From contig QXPY01000001.1 in NCBI GenBank assembly GCA_003583745.1, positions 62,001 to 126,000 of the forward strand: 64,000 bases of DNA, given 5' to 3'. The position numbers and the translations under genes were made by a program. Numbering within the stretch: the stretch's first letter is position 1; the number at the start of each line of letters is the position of its first letter. Origin of the DNA: Rhodocyclales bacterium GT-UBC (GTDB lineage Bacteria > Pseudomonadota > Gammaproteobacteria > Burkholderiales > Rhodocyclaceae). The notes below the pieces were generated by a model. The model was given only the letters and a program-made list of their open reading frames with translations, had not been told where the DNA came from and did no database searches. Positions 8,728 through 19,711 of the stretch are shown piece by piece.

Positions 8728-9888
8728 ATGAATGCCGCCTACCGCTTCGACGACTGGGATAGCCCAGCCCAAACCGCCACCCCGCCCAGCCCGGTGGTGA
8801 ATGCCGAAAGTGTCACGCCCAGCCCGGCCGAAGCGGTGGCGCCGGTCGCCTCGGAGCGCAGTAGCCCGCTGCCCGGTGCGGCCATGGCAGCGGTCAACGC
8901 GGCGGATAAACGCATCGTCAATGGCAAGGCCGACATCAACCAACTGGCGCCCTTCAAGTACCCGTGGGCCTGGGAGTTCTTCCTCAAGGCCAACCGCAAC
9001 CACTGGACGCCGCTCGAAATCAGCATGGCGCAGGACGTGCACGACTACCACCACAAGCTCAGCCCGGCCGAGCGCCATGTCTTCGAGAACGTGCTGGCCT
9101 ACTTGACCACCTCCGACATCCTCGCCATGCGCAATATCGGCCTGGCGGTGATGGAGAAGATGAGCGCCCCCGAACTGCAGATCTACCAGGCCCGCCAGGT
9201 CTACGAAGAAGCGCTGCACACCTGGACCTACCAGCACTGCATCGAAAGCATCGGCCTCGACCAGCAGGAGATCTACAACCGCTATCGCGTCGTGCCCGAG
9301 ATCCACGGCAAGATCGCCCTGGCCAACCGGCGGCTGGAGCGCGTCATGCGCGCCGATTTCGACCTGACCGACCGCGCCAATCTGCACGAATTCGCGCTGT
9401 CCTACTTCTTCTTCGCGGTGATCTTCGAAGGCTGCTGGTTCTACAACGGCTTCACCCCGATCTTCGCGCTACAACGGCGGGGGCTGATGAAGGGCGCCGC
9501 CGAGCAGTTGCAATACATCATGCGCGACGAGGTGCTGCATTGTGCCTTCGGCATCCGCGTTGTCCGCGAACTGCTCAAGGAAGAGGGCCTGACCCTCGAC
9601 CCGCAAGCCCTGCGCGAACTGTGGGACGAGGCCGAGGCGGCCGAACGGGCCTACGCCGGCTACATCCTGCGCGAACCCATCCTCGGCTACAACGCCGAAT
9701 TGCACGTCCAGCAGTTCCGCTTCGTCGCCAACCGCCGGGCCCGCCAGGTCGGCGTCGCCGAACCCTTCCCGGGGGCCGAGAACGTGCTCCCCTGGCTCGA
9801 CGAACAGGCCAACCTGCGCAAGGAGAAGAACTTCTTCGAGACGCGGGTCACCGAATACCAGACGGGCGGGGCGCTGGCCTGGGACTGA
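8728..9888 (+). CDS. nrdB: Ribonucleoside-diphosphate reductase class Ia, beta subunit
   Basis: A 386-residue ferritin-fold radical subunit. The di-iron ligands and radical tyrosine are all present: Asp130 (TTSDIL), Glu161 and His164 with Tyr168 in EALHTWTYQH (equivalent to E. coli Glu115/His118/Tyr122), the Glu in IFEGCWFY, and Glu/His in RDEVLHCAFG. This is therefore a tyrosyl-radical class Ia protein. It has a ~70-residue low-complexity N-terminal extension rich in Ala, Pro and Ser. It is the last gene of the operon and is followed directly by a strong terminator. Confidence 0.95.
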   Translation: MNAAYRFDDWDSPAQTATPPSPVVNAESVTPSPAEAVAPVASERSSPLPGAAMAAVNAADKRIVNGKADINQLAPFKYPWAWEFFLKANRNHWTPLEISMAQDVHDYHHKLSPAERHVFENVLAYLTTSDILAMRNIGLAVMEKMSAPELQIYQARQVYEEALHTWTYQHCIESIGLDQQEIYNRYRVVPEIHGKIALANRRLERVMRADFDLTDRANLHEFALSYFFFAVIFEGCWFYNGFTPIFALQRRGLMKGAAEQLQYIMRDEVLHCAFGIRVVRELLKEEGLTLDPQALRELWDEAEAAERAYAGYILREPILGYNAELHVQQFRFVANRRARQVGVAEPFPGAENVLPWLDEQANLRKEKNFFETRVTEYQTGGALAWD

Positions 9889-9900
9889 ACGTTTTGGGAC

Positions 9901-9939
9901 CGGCCGCAAGCAACAGGACGTTGCTTGCGGCCGATTTTT
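9901..9939 (+). terminator. Rho-independent terminator after nrdB
   Basis: A perfect 13-base-pair stem, CGGCCGCAAGCAA (9901-9913) with TTGCTTGCGGCCG (9921-9933), has a 7-base loop and is followed by ATTTTTC. It ends the riboswitch-nrdA-nrdB operon. Confidence 0.9.
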
Positions 9940-9944
9940 CGGTG

Positions 9945-10311
9945 TTCAGGTCATCCGGCGGTGTTTAAGGTCAGCGATCACAAAATGGATGCCTAAGTCC
10001 TGCATGTCTGATGACAGGTTCTCCATGCATCAGGAGAGTGGGGGGCGTCCATGGCAAACAGTGGTCCGAAGCGCTCAATCGGGCAGCAAACTACCCTTTC
10101 CAGGCGTTCAGCCGAGAGAGGTCGCGAACGGCAGCGTCACATTCTGGTGAATGCGTGCTCCGTGCCTATTCTGGCCATCTGGCTTTCTCCGGACCGGCCA
10201 CTCGAGCAATCACCGGTTCTGTGAATATGAATGCTACAAAGCGGCCGGTGGGGACCTCGCGCCCCCGGTAATAATCGAGGCACAAGCTGGAGCGAAATCT
10301 TGAGTTCTGCG
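9945..10311. other. Gene-free stretch, possible rearrangement scar
   Basis: No supportable open reading frame on either strand, no recognisable transposase fragment, tRNA or integration site. It lies between the nrd terminator and the truncated thioesterase that borders the efflux locus. The only structure seen is a CTGATG/CATCAG pair near 10008-10037. It may be a remnant of inserted or deleted DNA. Confidence 0.4.
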
Positions 10312-10551
10312 CTAAGAAGTGAGGTCAAAGATCAAGCAAGTGGTGGTCGCATGGGCATAGAGTTTGCCATCCGGTCCTACCAGCCGGGCTTTTGCGGTCG
10401 CCACCTGGCGTCCCCCGTGTATCAATCGGCCTTCGGCGCGTACCAAGGGTACCGCGTCGGTGAGTGCGCGGACAAGGTTGAGCTTAAGCTCCAGAGTTGT
10501 ATAGGCCTTACCTGCCGGCAGCGTGGAATGCAAGCCGACTCGCTCATCCAT
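10312..10551 (-). pseudogene. N-terminally truncated PaaI/hotdog thioesterase
   Basis: The 79-residue frame begins abruptly inside the hotdog fold. It holds LPAGKAYTTLELKLN, LVRAEGRLIHGGRQVATA and KLYAHATTTCLIF, typical of the C-terminal half of PaaI-like thioesterases (normally ~140 residues). The N-terminal half, with the catalytic Asn/Asp region, is missing and is replaced by the end of the SDR gene, which it overlaps by 8 bases. It is probably the relic of a deletion or insertion junction. It could still be translated from an ATG at 10551, but should lack activity. Confidence 0.7.
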
Positions 10552-11329
10552 TCATCGCGTGCGACATGAAGGCCTGGTGCAGCCAGCGCGGCGTCGCCCA
10601 GGTCAGGATAACCAGCGCCTTGTTCGCCCAGCCCGCCACGACGCTGATGCGTCCGGCCTGCAAGGCGCGGATACCGGTGCGCACGACGGGCGCCGGCTGC
10701 ATCATCAACAGCTTTAATGCGGGCGTCAGCTTCTGCTGCGCGGCGGCGGCAAACCCGGTATCCGACATGCCGGGGCATAGCGTCGTCACGGTGACGCCAT
10801 CGCGCTTGAGTTCGCGATGCAGCGCTTCACCCAGACGCAGCACGTAGGCTTTGGCGGCGGCGTAGACGGCGAAGTTCTGCACGCCCTGGTAGGCCAGCAA
10901 GCTGGCGACCAGCAGGATCTTCCCGCGTTTTCGCGCCCGCATGTCCTGGGCGAAGACATGGGTGAGCGCAGTCAGGCTGGTTACATCGAGTTGCACCATC
11001 GCCAGGGTTGCGACCAGCGTGCTATCCACGAAGGGGCCTTGCAACCCATGGCCGGCATTGTTGATCAGGATGTCGATGGCAATGCCGCGCTCGCGGAGGC
11101 GCCGATGCAGTTGGGTGATCGCTTCAATATCGGAGAGATCGACCTGCTCGACCACGATTTCAATGCGGTATTGCCGGCGCAATTTCTCGGCGAGCGCTTG
11201 CAGCCGGTCCAGCCGGCGCGCCACAAGGACCAGCGAGTGACCTTGTTCGGCATATTGGCGGGCGAACTCCTCGCCGAAGCCGCTCGACGCACCCGTGATG
11301 AGCACCCATGAATGATTGTTTGTGGTCAT
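10544..11329 (-). CDS. SDR-family short-chain dehydrogenase
   Basis: A 261-residue classical short-chain dehydrogenase/reductase with a Rossmann nucleotide motif (TGASSGFG, about 13-20), NNAG (about 89-92) and the active-site YAAAK (about 155-159). Its substrate cannot be told from sequence. It starts 11 bases after the stop of the outer-membrane efflux gene and is probably cotranscribed with it, so it is likely part of the TetR-controlled regulon (inference). Confidence 0.85.
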   Translation of the reverse strand: MTTNNHSWVLITGASSGFGEEFARQYAEQGHSLVLVARRLDRLQALAEKLRRQYRIEIVVEQVDLSDIEAITQLHRRLRERGIAIDILINNAGHGLQGPFVDSTLVATLAMVQLDVTSLTALTHVFAQDMRARKRGKILLVASLLAYQGVQNFAVYAAAKAYVLRLGEALHRELKRDGVTVTTLCPGMSDTGFAAAAQQKLTPALKLLMMQPAPVVRTGIRALQAGRISVVAGWANKALVILTWATPRWLHQAFMSHAMNG

Positions 11330-11340
11330 TTTCTCAAGCT

Positions 11341-12825
11341 TTAATCGTTGGTGGAGAGTTTGCCGGCGAGGCGTTTGATGTTTGCTGATGGTGTATCCCA
11401 GCCGCCGCCCAAGGCCCTGAAAGAGGCGATGGCGGCACGTGCTGCCTCTGTTTGTGCCTGGGCCTTGGCATCGCGCGCCTGCAGCAGGTTGCCGTCGGCA
11501 TCGAGCACCTCGATCAGGCTGACGACGCCGCCCTGATAGGCGGCAAACGCGTTCTCGCGCGCCTTGGCAAACGACGACTCACCCCGGGTCAGGATACCGA
11601 CCTGGGAATCGCGGTTGACCAGGGCGGAGAAGGCGTTCTCGACATCCTCGGTCGCCCGCAATACGGCCAGCCGGTATGCGGCCAGGGCTTCGGCCTCTTG
11701 TCCGCGCGCAGCAGCGATCTGCGCCTCGACACGGCCGAAGTCGAACAGCCGCCAGCGCAGCCCGAGGACCCCCTGAGCCTGGCTGGCGTCCCCGGTGAAC
11801 AGGTTGCCGCTGGCAATCGAGGTAGCGCTACCGAGCAGGCCGGCGAGCGAGAACTTGGGGTAGTACTCCGAAATTGCCGCACCGATGCGCGCATTGGCCG
11901 CCGCCAGCCGCCGCTCGGCAACAATGAGGTCAGGCCGGCGCCGGATCATGTCGGCCGGGGTGCCGGTTGCAGCCAAACCCGGCGCGGCCGGGATCGGCTT
12001 CACCTGCGCCAGTTCAGGGCGGTGGGTTCCCGGCTGCGCGCCGAGCAGTACGTCGAGCGCGTTCATCGCCGAATCGAGGCCGGCTTGAAGAATGGGAATC
12101 TGGGCCTCGGCCTGGTTCAGTGAGCCCTCGGCCTGGTTCTTCTGGAGTTCGGCGGCGACTCCCTTCTCGTACTGGAGCTGAATCATGGCGAGCAAACGGC
12201 GTCGGGTCTCTACCTGCTGCTGGGCGATTGCGAGGCGCTCCTGCAGGCCACGGACCGTGACATACACATCGGCCGTCTGCGCAGCAACGGCGAGTCGTGT
12301 CGCTACCGCGCCAGCCTCGGATGCCTCGTATGCAGCACGTGCGGCCTCCTGGCCGCGGCGCAGACCGCCAAACACATCGATCTCCCAACTGGCCCCGAGG
12401 TTGGCTTCGTAGGAACTACCGTAACGATCGAAGCCAGGCGTGGCGTTGAGCACCTGCCCGAGCGGAGTCTCGACCGACTGGTAGGCGCGCGCCGCGCTGG
12501 TGCTCACGTTACCCGCGGGCAGCAAGGCCGCATCGGCGTAGCGCAAGGCTGCACGCGATTGGGCGACGCGCGCCGCTGCCTGGGCGATGTCGAGGTTCTG
12601 TTCGAGCGCCTGGGCGACGTATTGCGCGAGCAAGGCATCGTCGAAGGCGGCCCACCAGCGTTGCAGGTCTGCCTTGCTTTGTGCCGGACGTTGCTCGACG
12701 CTCTTCTGCCCGAGAAAGGTGGAAGTCAACTCGACCACGGGCGACCGGTAGTCGGGGCCAACAGCGCAACCCGACAAGATGCCGGCAGTCAGAAGCAGAG
12801 CGAGAGAGCGGGGATGGGTGAACAT
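11341..12825 (-). CDS. RND efflux outer-membrane lipoprotein (NodT/OprM family)
   Basis: A 494-residue outer-membrane factor with a lipoprotein signal (lipobox LSGC, Cys19, followed by AVGPDY, typical of the family). Two long repeated helical regions belong to the TolC-like fold. It would supply the exit duct for the divergently encoded membrane-fusion and RND pump proteins. Its promoter region contains the first copy of the shared 24-base operator. Having the outer-membrane gene on the opposite strand from the pump, with the regulator between, is an unusual split arrangement. Confidence 0.9.
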   Translation of the reverse strand: MFTHPRSLALLLTAGILSGCAVGPDYRSPVVELTSTFLGQKSVEQRPAQSKADLQRWWAAFDDALLAQYVAQALEQNLDIAQAAARVAQSRAALRYADAALLPAGNVSTSAARAYQSVETPLGQVLNATPGFDRYGSSYEANLGASWEIDVFGGLRRGQEAARAAYEASEAGAVATRLAVAAQTADVYVTVRGLQERLAIAQQQVETRRRLLAMIQLQYEKGVAAELQKNQAEGSLNQAEAQIPILQAGLDSAMNALDVLLGAQPGTHRPELAQVKPIPAAPGLAATGTPADMIRRRPDLIVAERRLAAANARIGAAISEYYPKFSLAGLLGSATSIASGNLFTGDASQAQGVLGLRWRLFDFGRVEAQIAAARGQEAEALAAYRLAVLRATEDVENAFSALVNRDSQVGILTRGESSFAKARENAFAAYQGGVVSLIEVLDADGNLLQARDAKAQAQTEAARAAIASFRALGGGWDTPSANIKRLAGKLSTND

Positions 12826-12853
12826 GAGAGTCCTTCGGGGTTCGTTTGTTATT

Positions 12854-12877
12854 GTGACTATAACCTGATGTGGTCAC
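12854..12877. promoter_or_regulatory. Predicted TetR operator, copy 1
   Basis: GTGACTAT-N10-GGTCAC, with GTGAC/GTCAC arms. It lies 29-52 bases upstream of the outer-membrane gene and 41-64 bases upstream of the TetR gene. A second copy with identical spacing lies before the membrane-fusion gene (13555-13578). Confidence 0.75.
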
Positions 12878-12917
12878 TGGTTGTCAACCGGCAGCAAACG
12901 CGGTATTGTTTTTCCCC

Positions 12918-13535
12918 ATGAGCGAAATCGAATCTTCTACTCCCCAGGCCCGCGGCCCCGTCGACCACAGCGTTCGTGATCAGATCGTCGAGGCGGCCGA
13001 GGCACACTTCAGCCACTACGGCTACGACAAGACCACGGTCTCCGACCTGGCCAAGGCGATCGGCTTTTCCAAGGCTTATATCTACAAGTTCTTCGATTCC
13101 AAGCAGGCGATCGGCGAGGCCATCTGCAGCAAGACCTTGAGCGCCATCATCGTGGCAGTCGAAGAAGCGGTGGCCGGCGCGACCACCCCGACGGAAAAAT
13201 TCCGGCGTCTATTCAAGACCCTGGTGGCGACCGGCGTGACGCTTTTCTTCAATGAACGCAAGCTGTATGACATCGCCGCGCATTCCGCCGGCGAGGGTTG
13301 GCCTTCCGCCCAGGCCTACTGCGAGCGCATCCGGGGGATTCTCACGGAGGTGATTCGCGAAGGACGGGAAGCTGGCGACTTTGAACGCAAGACGCCGCTG
13401 GACGAGACAGTGCATGTCATCGATCTCGTCATGCAGCCCTATGTCAATCCCCTCCTGCTCCAGTACAACCTCGACCGCGTCGATGAGGCGCCCACGCAGC
13501 TTTCGAATCTGGTACTGCGTAGCCTGGCACCCTAG
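12918..13535 (+). CDS. TetR/AcrR-family repressor of the efflux genes
   Basis: A 205-residue regulator with an N-terminal helix-turn-helix (TTVSDLAKAIGFSKAYIYKFF, about 41-61) and a C-terminal ligand domain. I chose the ATG at 12918; an in-frame GTG at 12870 falls inside the operator. It lies between the outer-membrane factor (opposite strand) and the pump genes (same strand). Both flanking promoters carry the same inverted-repeat site, so it likely represses both arms and itself. The inducer is unknown. Confidence 0.9.
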   Translation: MSEIESSTPQARGPVDHSVRDQIVEAAEAHFSHYGYDKTTVSDLAKAIGFSKAYIYKFFDSKQAIGEAICSKTLSAIIVAVEEAVAGATTPTEKFRRLFKTLVATGVTLFFNERKLYDIAAHSAGEGWPSAQAYCERIRGILTEVIREGREAGDFERKTPLDETVHVIDLVMQPYVNPLLLQYNLDRVDEAPTQLSNLVLRSLAP

Positions 13536-13554
13536 AACGCTACCTGGGTGAAAA

Positions 13555-13578
13555 GTGACTATTGACAAAAATGGTCAC
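13555..13578. promoter_or_regulatory. Predicted TetR operator, copy 2
   Basis: GTGACTAT-N10-GGTCAC, matching the copy at 12854-12877 in arms and spacing. It contains a TTGACA -35-like hexamer (13562-13567), so repressor binding would block the promoter of the membrane-fusion gene 41 bases downstream. Confidence 0.75.
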
Positions 13579-13618
13579 TCGATGGAGGATGAAGACCTTC
13601 GCGTTAATGGAGGTCGTC

Positions 13619-14751
13619 ATGTTTCAGCGCCGCTATATCCCCTTCCTCGCCGTCGCAGGTCTGTTGCCTATCGCCTTGGCAGCCTGCAGCGATGCCACTT
13701 CTTCAGTTGATCCACGGACCCAAGCGCCGCTCGTCCGGGTCGCGCCGGTAGCACCCGCCATCCAGGCCGAACCTTCGTTCAGCGGCGTCGTCGCGGCACG
13801 GGTGCAGAGCGACCTGGGTTTCCGCGTTCCCGGCAAGATCCTGGAGCGCCTGGTCGATGCTGGTCAGACCGTCAAGCGCGGTCAGGCGCTGATGCGCATC
13901 GATCCCACCGATTTGAAGCTCGCCACGCGCGCCCGCGACGAGGCAGTGGCCGCCGCCACGGCGCGCGCCCGCCAGACTGCCGAGGATGAGGCGCGCTACC
14001 GTGATCTCGTCGCGGCCGGGGCGGTGTCAGCCTCGACCTACGACAAGATCAAGGCAGCCGCCGATTCGGCACGAGCCGAGCTCAAGGCAGCCCAGGCTCA
14101 GGCCGACGTGGCCCAAAACGAAACGGGCTATGCCGTACTGCTCGCTGATTCGGATGGGGTCGTGGTCGAGACCCTGGGCGAGCCGGGTCAGGTGGTTGCT
14201 GCAGGCCAGGTCGTCGTCCGTGTGGCCCACGCCGGGCGCCGCGAAGCGCTCATTGCGCTCCCCGAAAGCCTGCGTCCGGCGATCGGTTCGGCAGGGCGCG
14301 CCACCTTGTATGGCAGCGGGCTGACCGGCACCGCGAAACTGCGTCAATTGTCGGATGCCGCCAACCCACAGACACGCACCTTCGAGGCGCGCTACGTACT
14401 GGAGGGCCGGTTGGCCGATGCGCCACTCGGCTCGACCGTTTCCATCGAAATTCAAAGCAGCCGCGCCACCCCGGCGCTCCAGATTCCTGTCAGCGCGCTC
14501 TTCGATCAGGGCAAGGGGCCTGGCGTCTGGCTGGTCAAAGCTCAGGAGGAACAAGGACAGGGGCTTCAGGCAACCTGGAGGGCAGTGCAGGTTGCCGGCC
14601 TCAGCGGTGAATCAGCGGCGATCAGCGGTGGGCTGGCGGCGGGCGATCGTGTCGTCGTGCTCGGCGCCCATCTGCTGCACGAAGGCGAACCGGTTCGTCT
14701 GGCTGACGGCAGCGCCGCACCTGGCGCAGCGGCAAACGGCGGGGCACAGAA

Positions 14752-14755
<4 letters not shown>
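13619..14755 (+). CDS. RND efflux membrane-fusion (periplasmic adaptor) lipoprotein
   Basis: A 378-residue adaptor with a lipoprotein-type signal (LPIALAACS, Cys near residue 22), a biotinyl-lipoyl hybrid (VPGKILERLVDAGQTVKRGQALMRID), an alpha-hairpin and beta-barrel regions. The ATG at 13619 is preceded by GGAGG at proper distance; upstream in-frame starts lack this. It would link the RND pump to the outer-membrane factor. Its stop overlaps the pump start (ATGA), so the two are coupled. It is transcribed from the promoter containing operator copy 2. Confidence 0.9.
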
Positions 14756-17847
<3,092 letters not shown>

Positions 17848-17862
17848 CGCAAGAACTCGGTG

Positions 17863-17891
17863 CGCCGGTAGCCTGCTGCAGCTTACCGGCG
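17863..17891 (+). terminator. Possible terminator after RND operon
   Basis: An 8-base-pair stem CGCCGGTA/TACCGGCG with a 13-base loop begins 15 bases after the pump stop. No clear T-run follows, so this is a weak or factor-dependent terminator. Confidence 0.4.
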
Positions 17892-18014
17892 TATCGCCAA
17901 TTTGGTTGCATCCTTCTGTACTCTTCTGGTGCGGTCAGAGTCCCATTCCAAAGTCCAACTCAGGAAAAGGTGTGGCGATCCATTTCAGTCATGCCTATGC
18001 CGGCGGTGTACAGA

Positions 18015-19352
18015 TTAACGGAAGCTTTGCTTGAAACTCCCCGGGTCCAGGCCATGTCGTGCGAGCAGTTTGTAGAACTCTGTCCGGTTGCGTTGAGCGA
18101 CCCGTGCAGCATGAGCGACATTGCCGCCAGTGGTTTCCAATAACCGGATCAAGTATTCGCGTTCAAAATCGCGACGTGCGTCATCGAAGGCGGTGAGACA
18201 GTCTTCTTCAAAGTCTCGCATGACCCGACGCACGATAGCCTCCGGGATGATCGGAGTCAGGCTGAGTTTCGCGACCTGGTTAAGCACGTTTTTTAGTTGC
18301 CGCACGTTGCCTGGCCATCGCCCTTCCTGGAGGGCTGAAAGTGCTTCAGGGGCCAGCGACAAACTTTTTTCCGGTGTCACTTCTGTCAGGAAGTGCTTGG
18401 CGAGAATGGGAATGTCTTCCGGTCGTTCGTTCAGCGGAGGGATGAGCAGCGTTGAGCCACTGAGCAGATAAAACAGGTCGCTGCGGAAACTGCCTTCAGC
18501 CACGGCCCTGTCGAGCGGCCGTGGACTCGATGCGATCACCTGTGCGGCAGGGGCCAGATTCCGCTTGTTTGGGGTGCATATCCGATGCAGCGGATCCTTG
18601 GCCTGCATTTGGGCGAAAAGGAGCTGGAACAAGCGGGATTGCGCCAGCGGCGACAGGGTGCCAATGTCCTGCAAGTACAGTAAGCCGTTGGCCGCCTCGG
18701 CAAAGACCCCGTCCGGGTTGTTCAGTGACAGCAATTGCTCTTGTTCGGTTGCCGGGAAGTCGGTGCACGACAGCGTGACGAACGGGTGTTCGGCTCGCCT
18801 TCCGGCCTTGTGAATGGCTTTCGCCAATGTACTTTTCCCCGAACCAGCGGGACCGACCAGTAAGGTCGTGCGGGATTCTTCGCTGATGCGCAATGCCTGC
18901 CGAAGCAGTTCCTCCATCCGCACGTTGACGGTGATCAGTGCCTTGCGCCAATGGGCGGCATCGTTTTCCGGATCGAGTGCCGGAGAAAGCCGGATGGCGT
19001 CTGCCGTGCGACGCAGGAGTTCTTGACCATCGAAGGGTTTGGTCAGAAAGCTGAAGACGCCGCGGCGGGTAGCCGAGACGGCATCGGGTATCGTTCCATG
19101 GGCAGTCAGGATGATGACCGGCATGGTAGGCGCTTCTTTTTGCAGGTGCTCGAACAGGCTCAAGCCATCCATTTCACCCATGCGCAGGTCGGTGATGACC
19201 AGTTGTGGACGTTGCTGGCGGAAGCTTACCAATGCCGCCTCACCGGAGTCGGCCTGGCTTATTCGATAGCCGGCGGCAGAGAGCCGCACGCCAATCAGAT
19301 GCAGCATGTCCGGATCGTCATCAACAATGAGGATTCTTGCGCCGTCGTCCAT
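18015..19352 (-). CDS. GlrR/QseF-like response regulator with degenerate AAA+ domain
   Basis: A 445-residue NtrC-type architecture: receiver (phospho-acceptor Asp55 in TDLRMGEMDG, Lys105), AAA+ domain and Fis-type helix-turn-helix (GNVAHAARVAQRNRTEFYKL, about 404-423, very close to enteric GlrR). Walker A is present (GPAGSGKS, 167-174) and an FRSDL arginine region exists (289-293). However, the segment that should contain GAFTGA is deleted (LLSLNNPDGVF, 207-217), and Walker B reads LLYLQDI (224-230) instead of LFLDEI. GAFTGA is required in this family for sigma-54 contact, so this protein probably works without sigma-54. It is last in the kinase-lipoprotein-regulator operon. Confidence 0.9.
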   Translation of the reverse strand: MDDGARILIVDDDPDMLHLIGVRLSAAGYRISQADSGEAALVSFRQQRPQLVITDLRMGEMDGLSLFEHLQKEAPTMPVIILTAHGTIPDAVSATRRGVFSFLTKPFDGQELLRRTADAIRLSPALDPENDAAHWRKALITVNVRMEELLRQALRISEESRTTLLVGPAGSGKSTLAKAIHKAGRRAEHPFVTLSCTDFPATEQEQLLSLNNPDGVFAEAANGLLYLQDIGTLSPLAQSRLFQLLFAQMQAKDPLHRICTPNKRNLAPAAQVIASSPRPLDRAVAEGSFRSDLFYLLSGSTLLIPPLNERPEDIPILAKHFLTEVTPEKSLSLAPEALSALQEGRWPGNVRQLKNVLNQVAKLSLTPIIPEAIVRRVMRDFEEDCLTAFDDARRDFEREYLIRLLETTGGNVAHAARVAQRNRTEFYKLLARHGLDPGSFKQSFR

Positions 19353-19703
19353 TCAGTGACTTTTCCCTCGATTGCGCAATTCCCGGTCGATCGCACGCAG
19401 CGCATCCAGTTTTTTTTGCAACTCTTCGGTGCGTTTCTGGCTTTCCTTCAGCTGTAGTTCAAGCTGGCGCTTTTCCTCTTTGCAGTGACGCAGGCGCTCC
19501 AACATCAATCGCTCAGCCATCGATCGCTCGGCATCACTCGTTTTGACTGTTTCCGGTATTGGGCGCACGGTGACAGGTTCCGGCTGGACGGGAGGGTCGG
19601 GTCGCGTTGCGTCAGTTGCAGCGCATCCGGAAAGGATTGCGCAGGTGATTGCGCAAAGCATGACTTTGGCGTCTTGTGGGCTAAGAGACATGTAACTGGA
19701 CAT
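19353..19703 (-). CDS. QseG-like outer-membrane lipoprotein of the two-component operon
   Basis: A 116-residue small lipoprotein (lipobox ILSGC, Cys27). After a Pro-rich linker comes a charged helical coiled coil (about 60-112, KEEKRQLELQLKESQKRTEEL). Its position between a GlrK-type kinase and a GlrR-type regulator matches enterobacterial QseG/YfhG, which interacts with the sensor kinase. The stop directly abuts the regulator start. Sequence similarity beyond the overall design is low, so orthology rests on synteny. Confidence 0.7.
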   Translation of the reverse strand: MSSYMSLSPQDAKVMLCAITCAILSGCAATDATRPDPPVQPEPVTVRPIPETVKTSDAERSMAERLMLERLRHCKEEKRQLELQLKESQKRTEELQKKLDALRAIDRELRNRGKSH

Positions 19704-19711
19704 AGGTCGGC

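Noticed and set aside
10011..10271. 86-codon plus-strand frame in the gap after nrdB
   Set aside because: No ribosome site, no domain, and a biased composition; likely non-coding.
10312..10551. Treating the thioesterase fragment as an intact small gene
   Set aside because: It begins mid-fold and overlaps the SDR gene; the catalytic half is absent.
12870..12917. N-terminal extension of the TetR gene from a GTG start
   Set aside because: It lies inside the predicted operator, and the extra 16 residues are not TetR-like.
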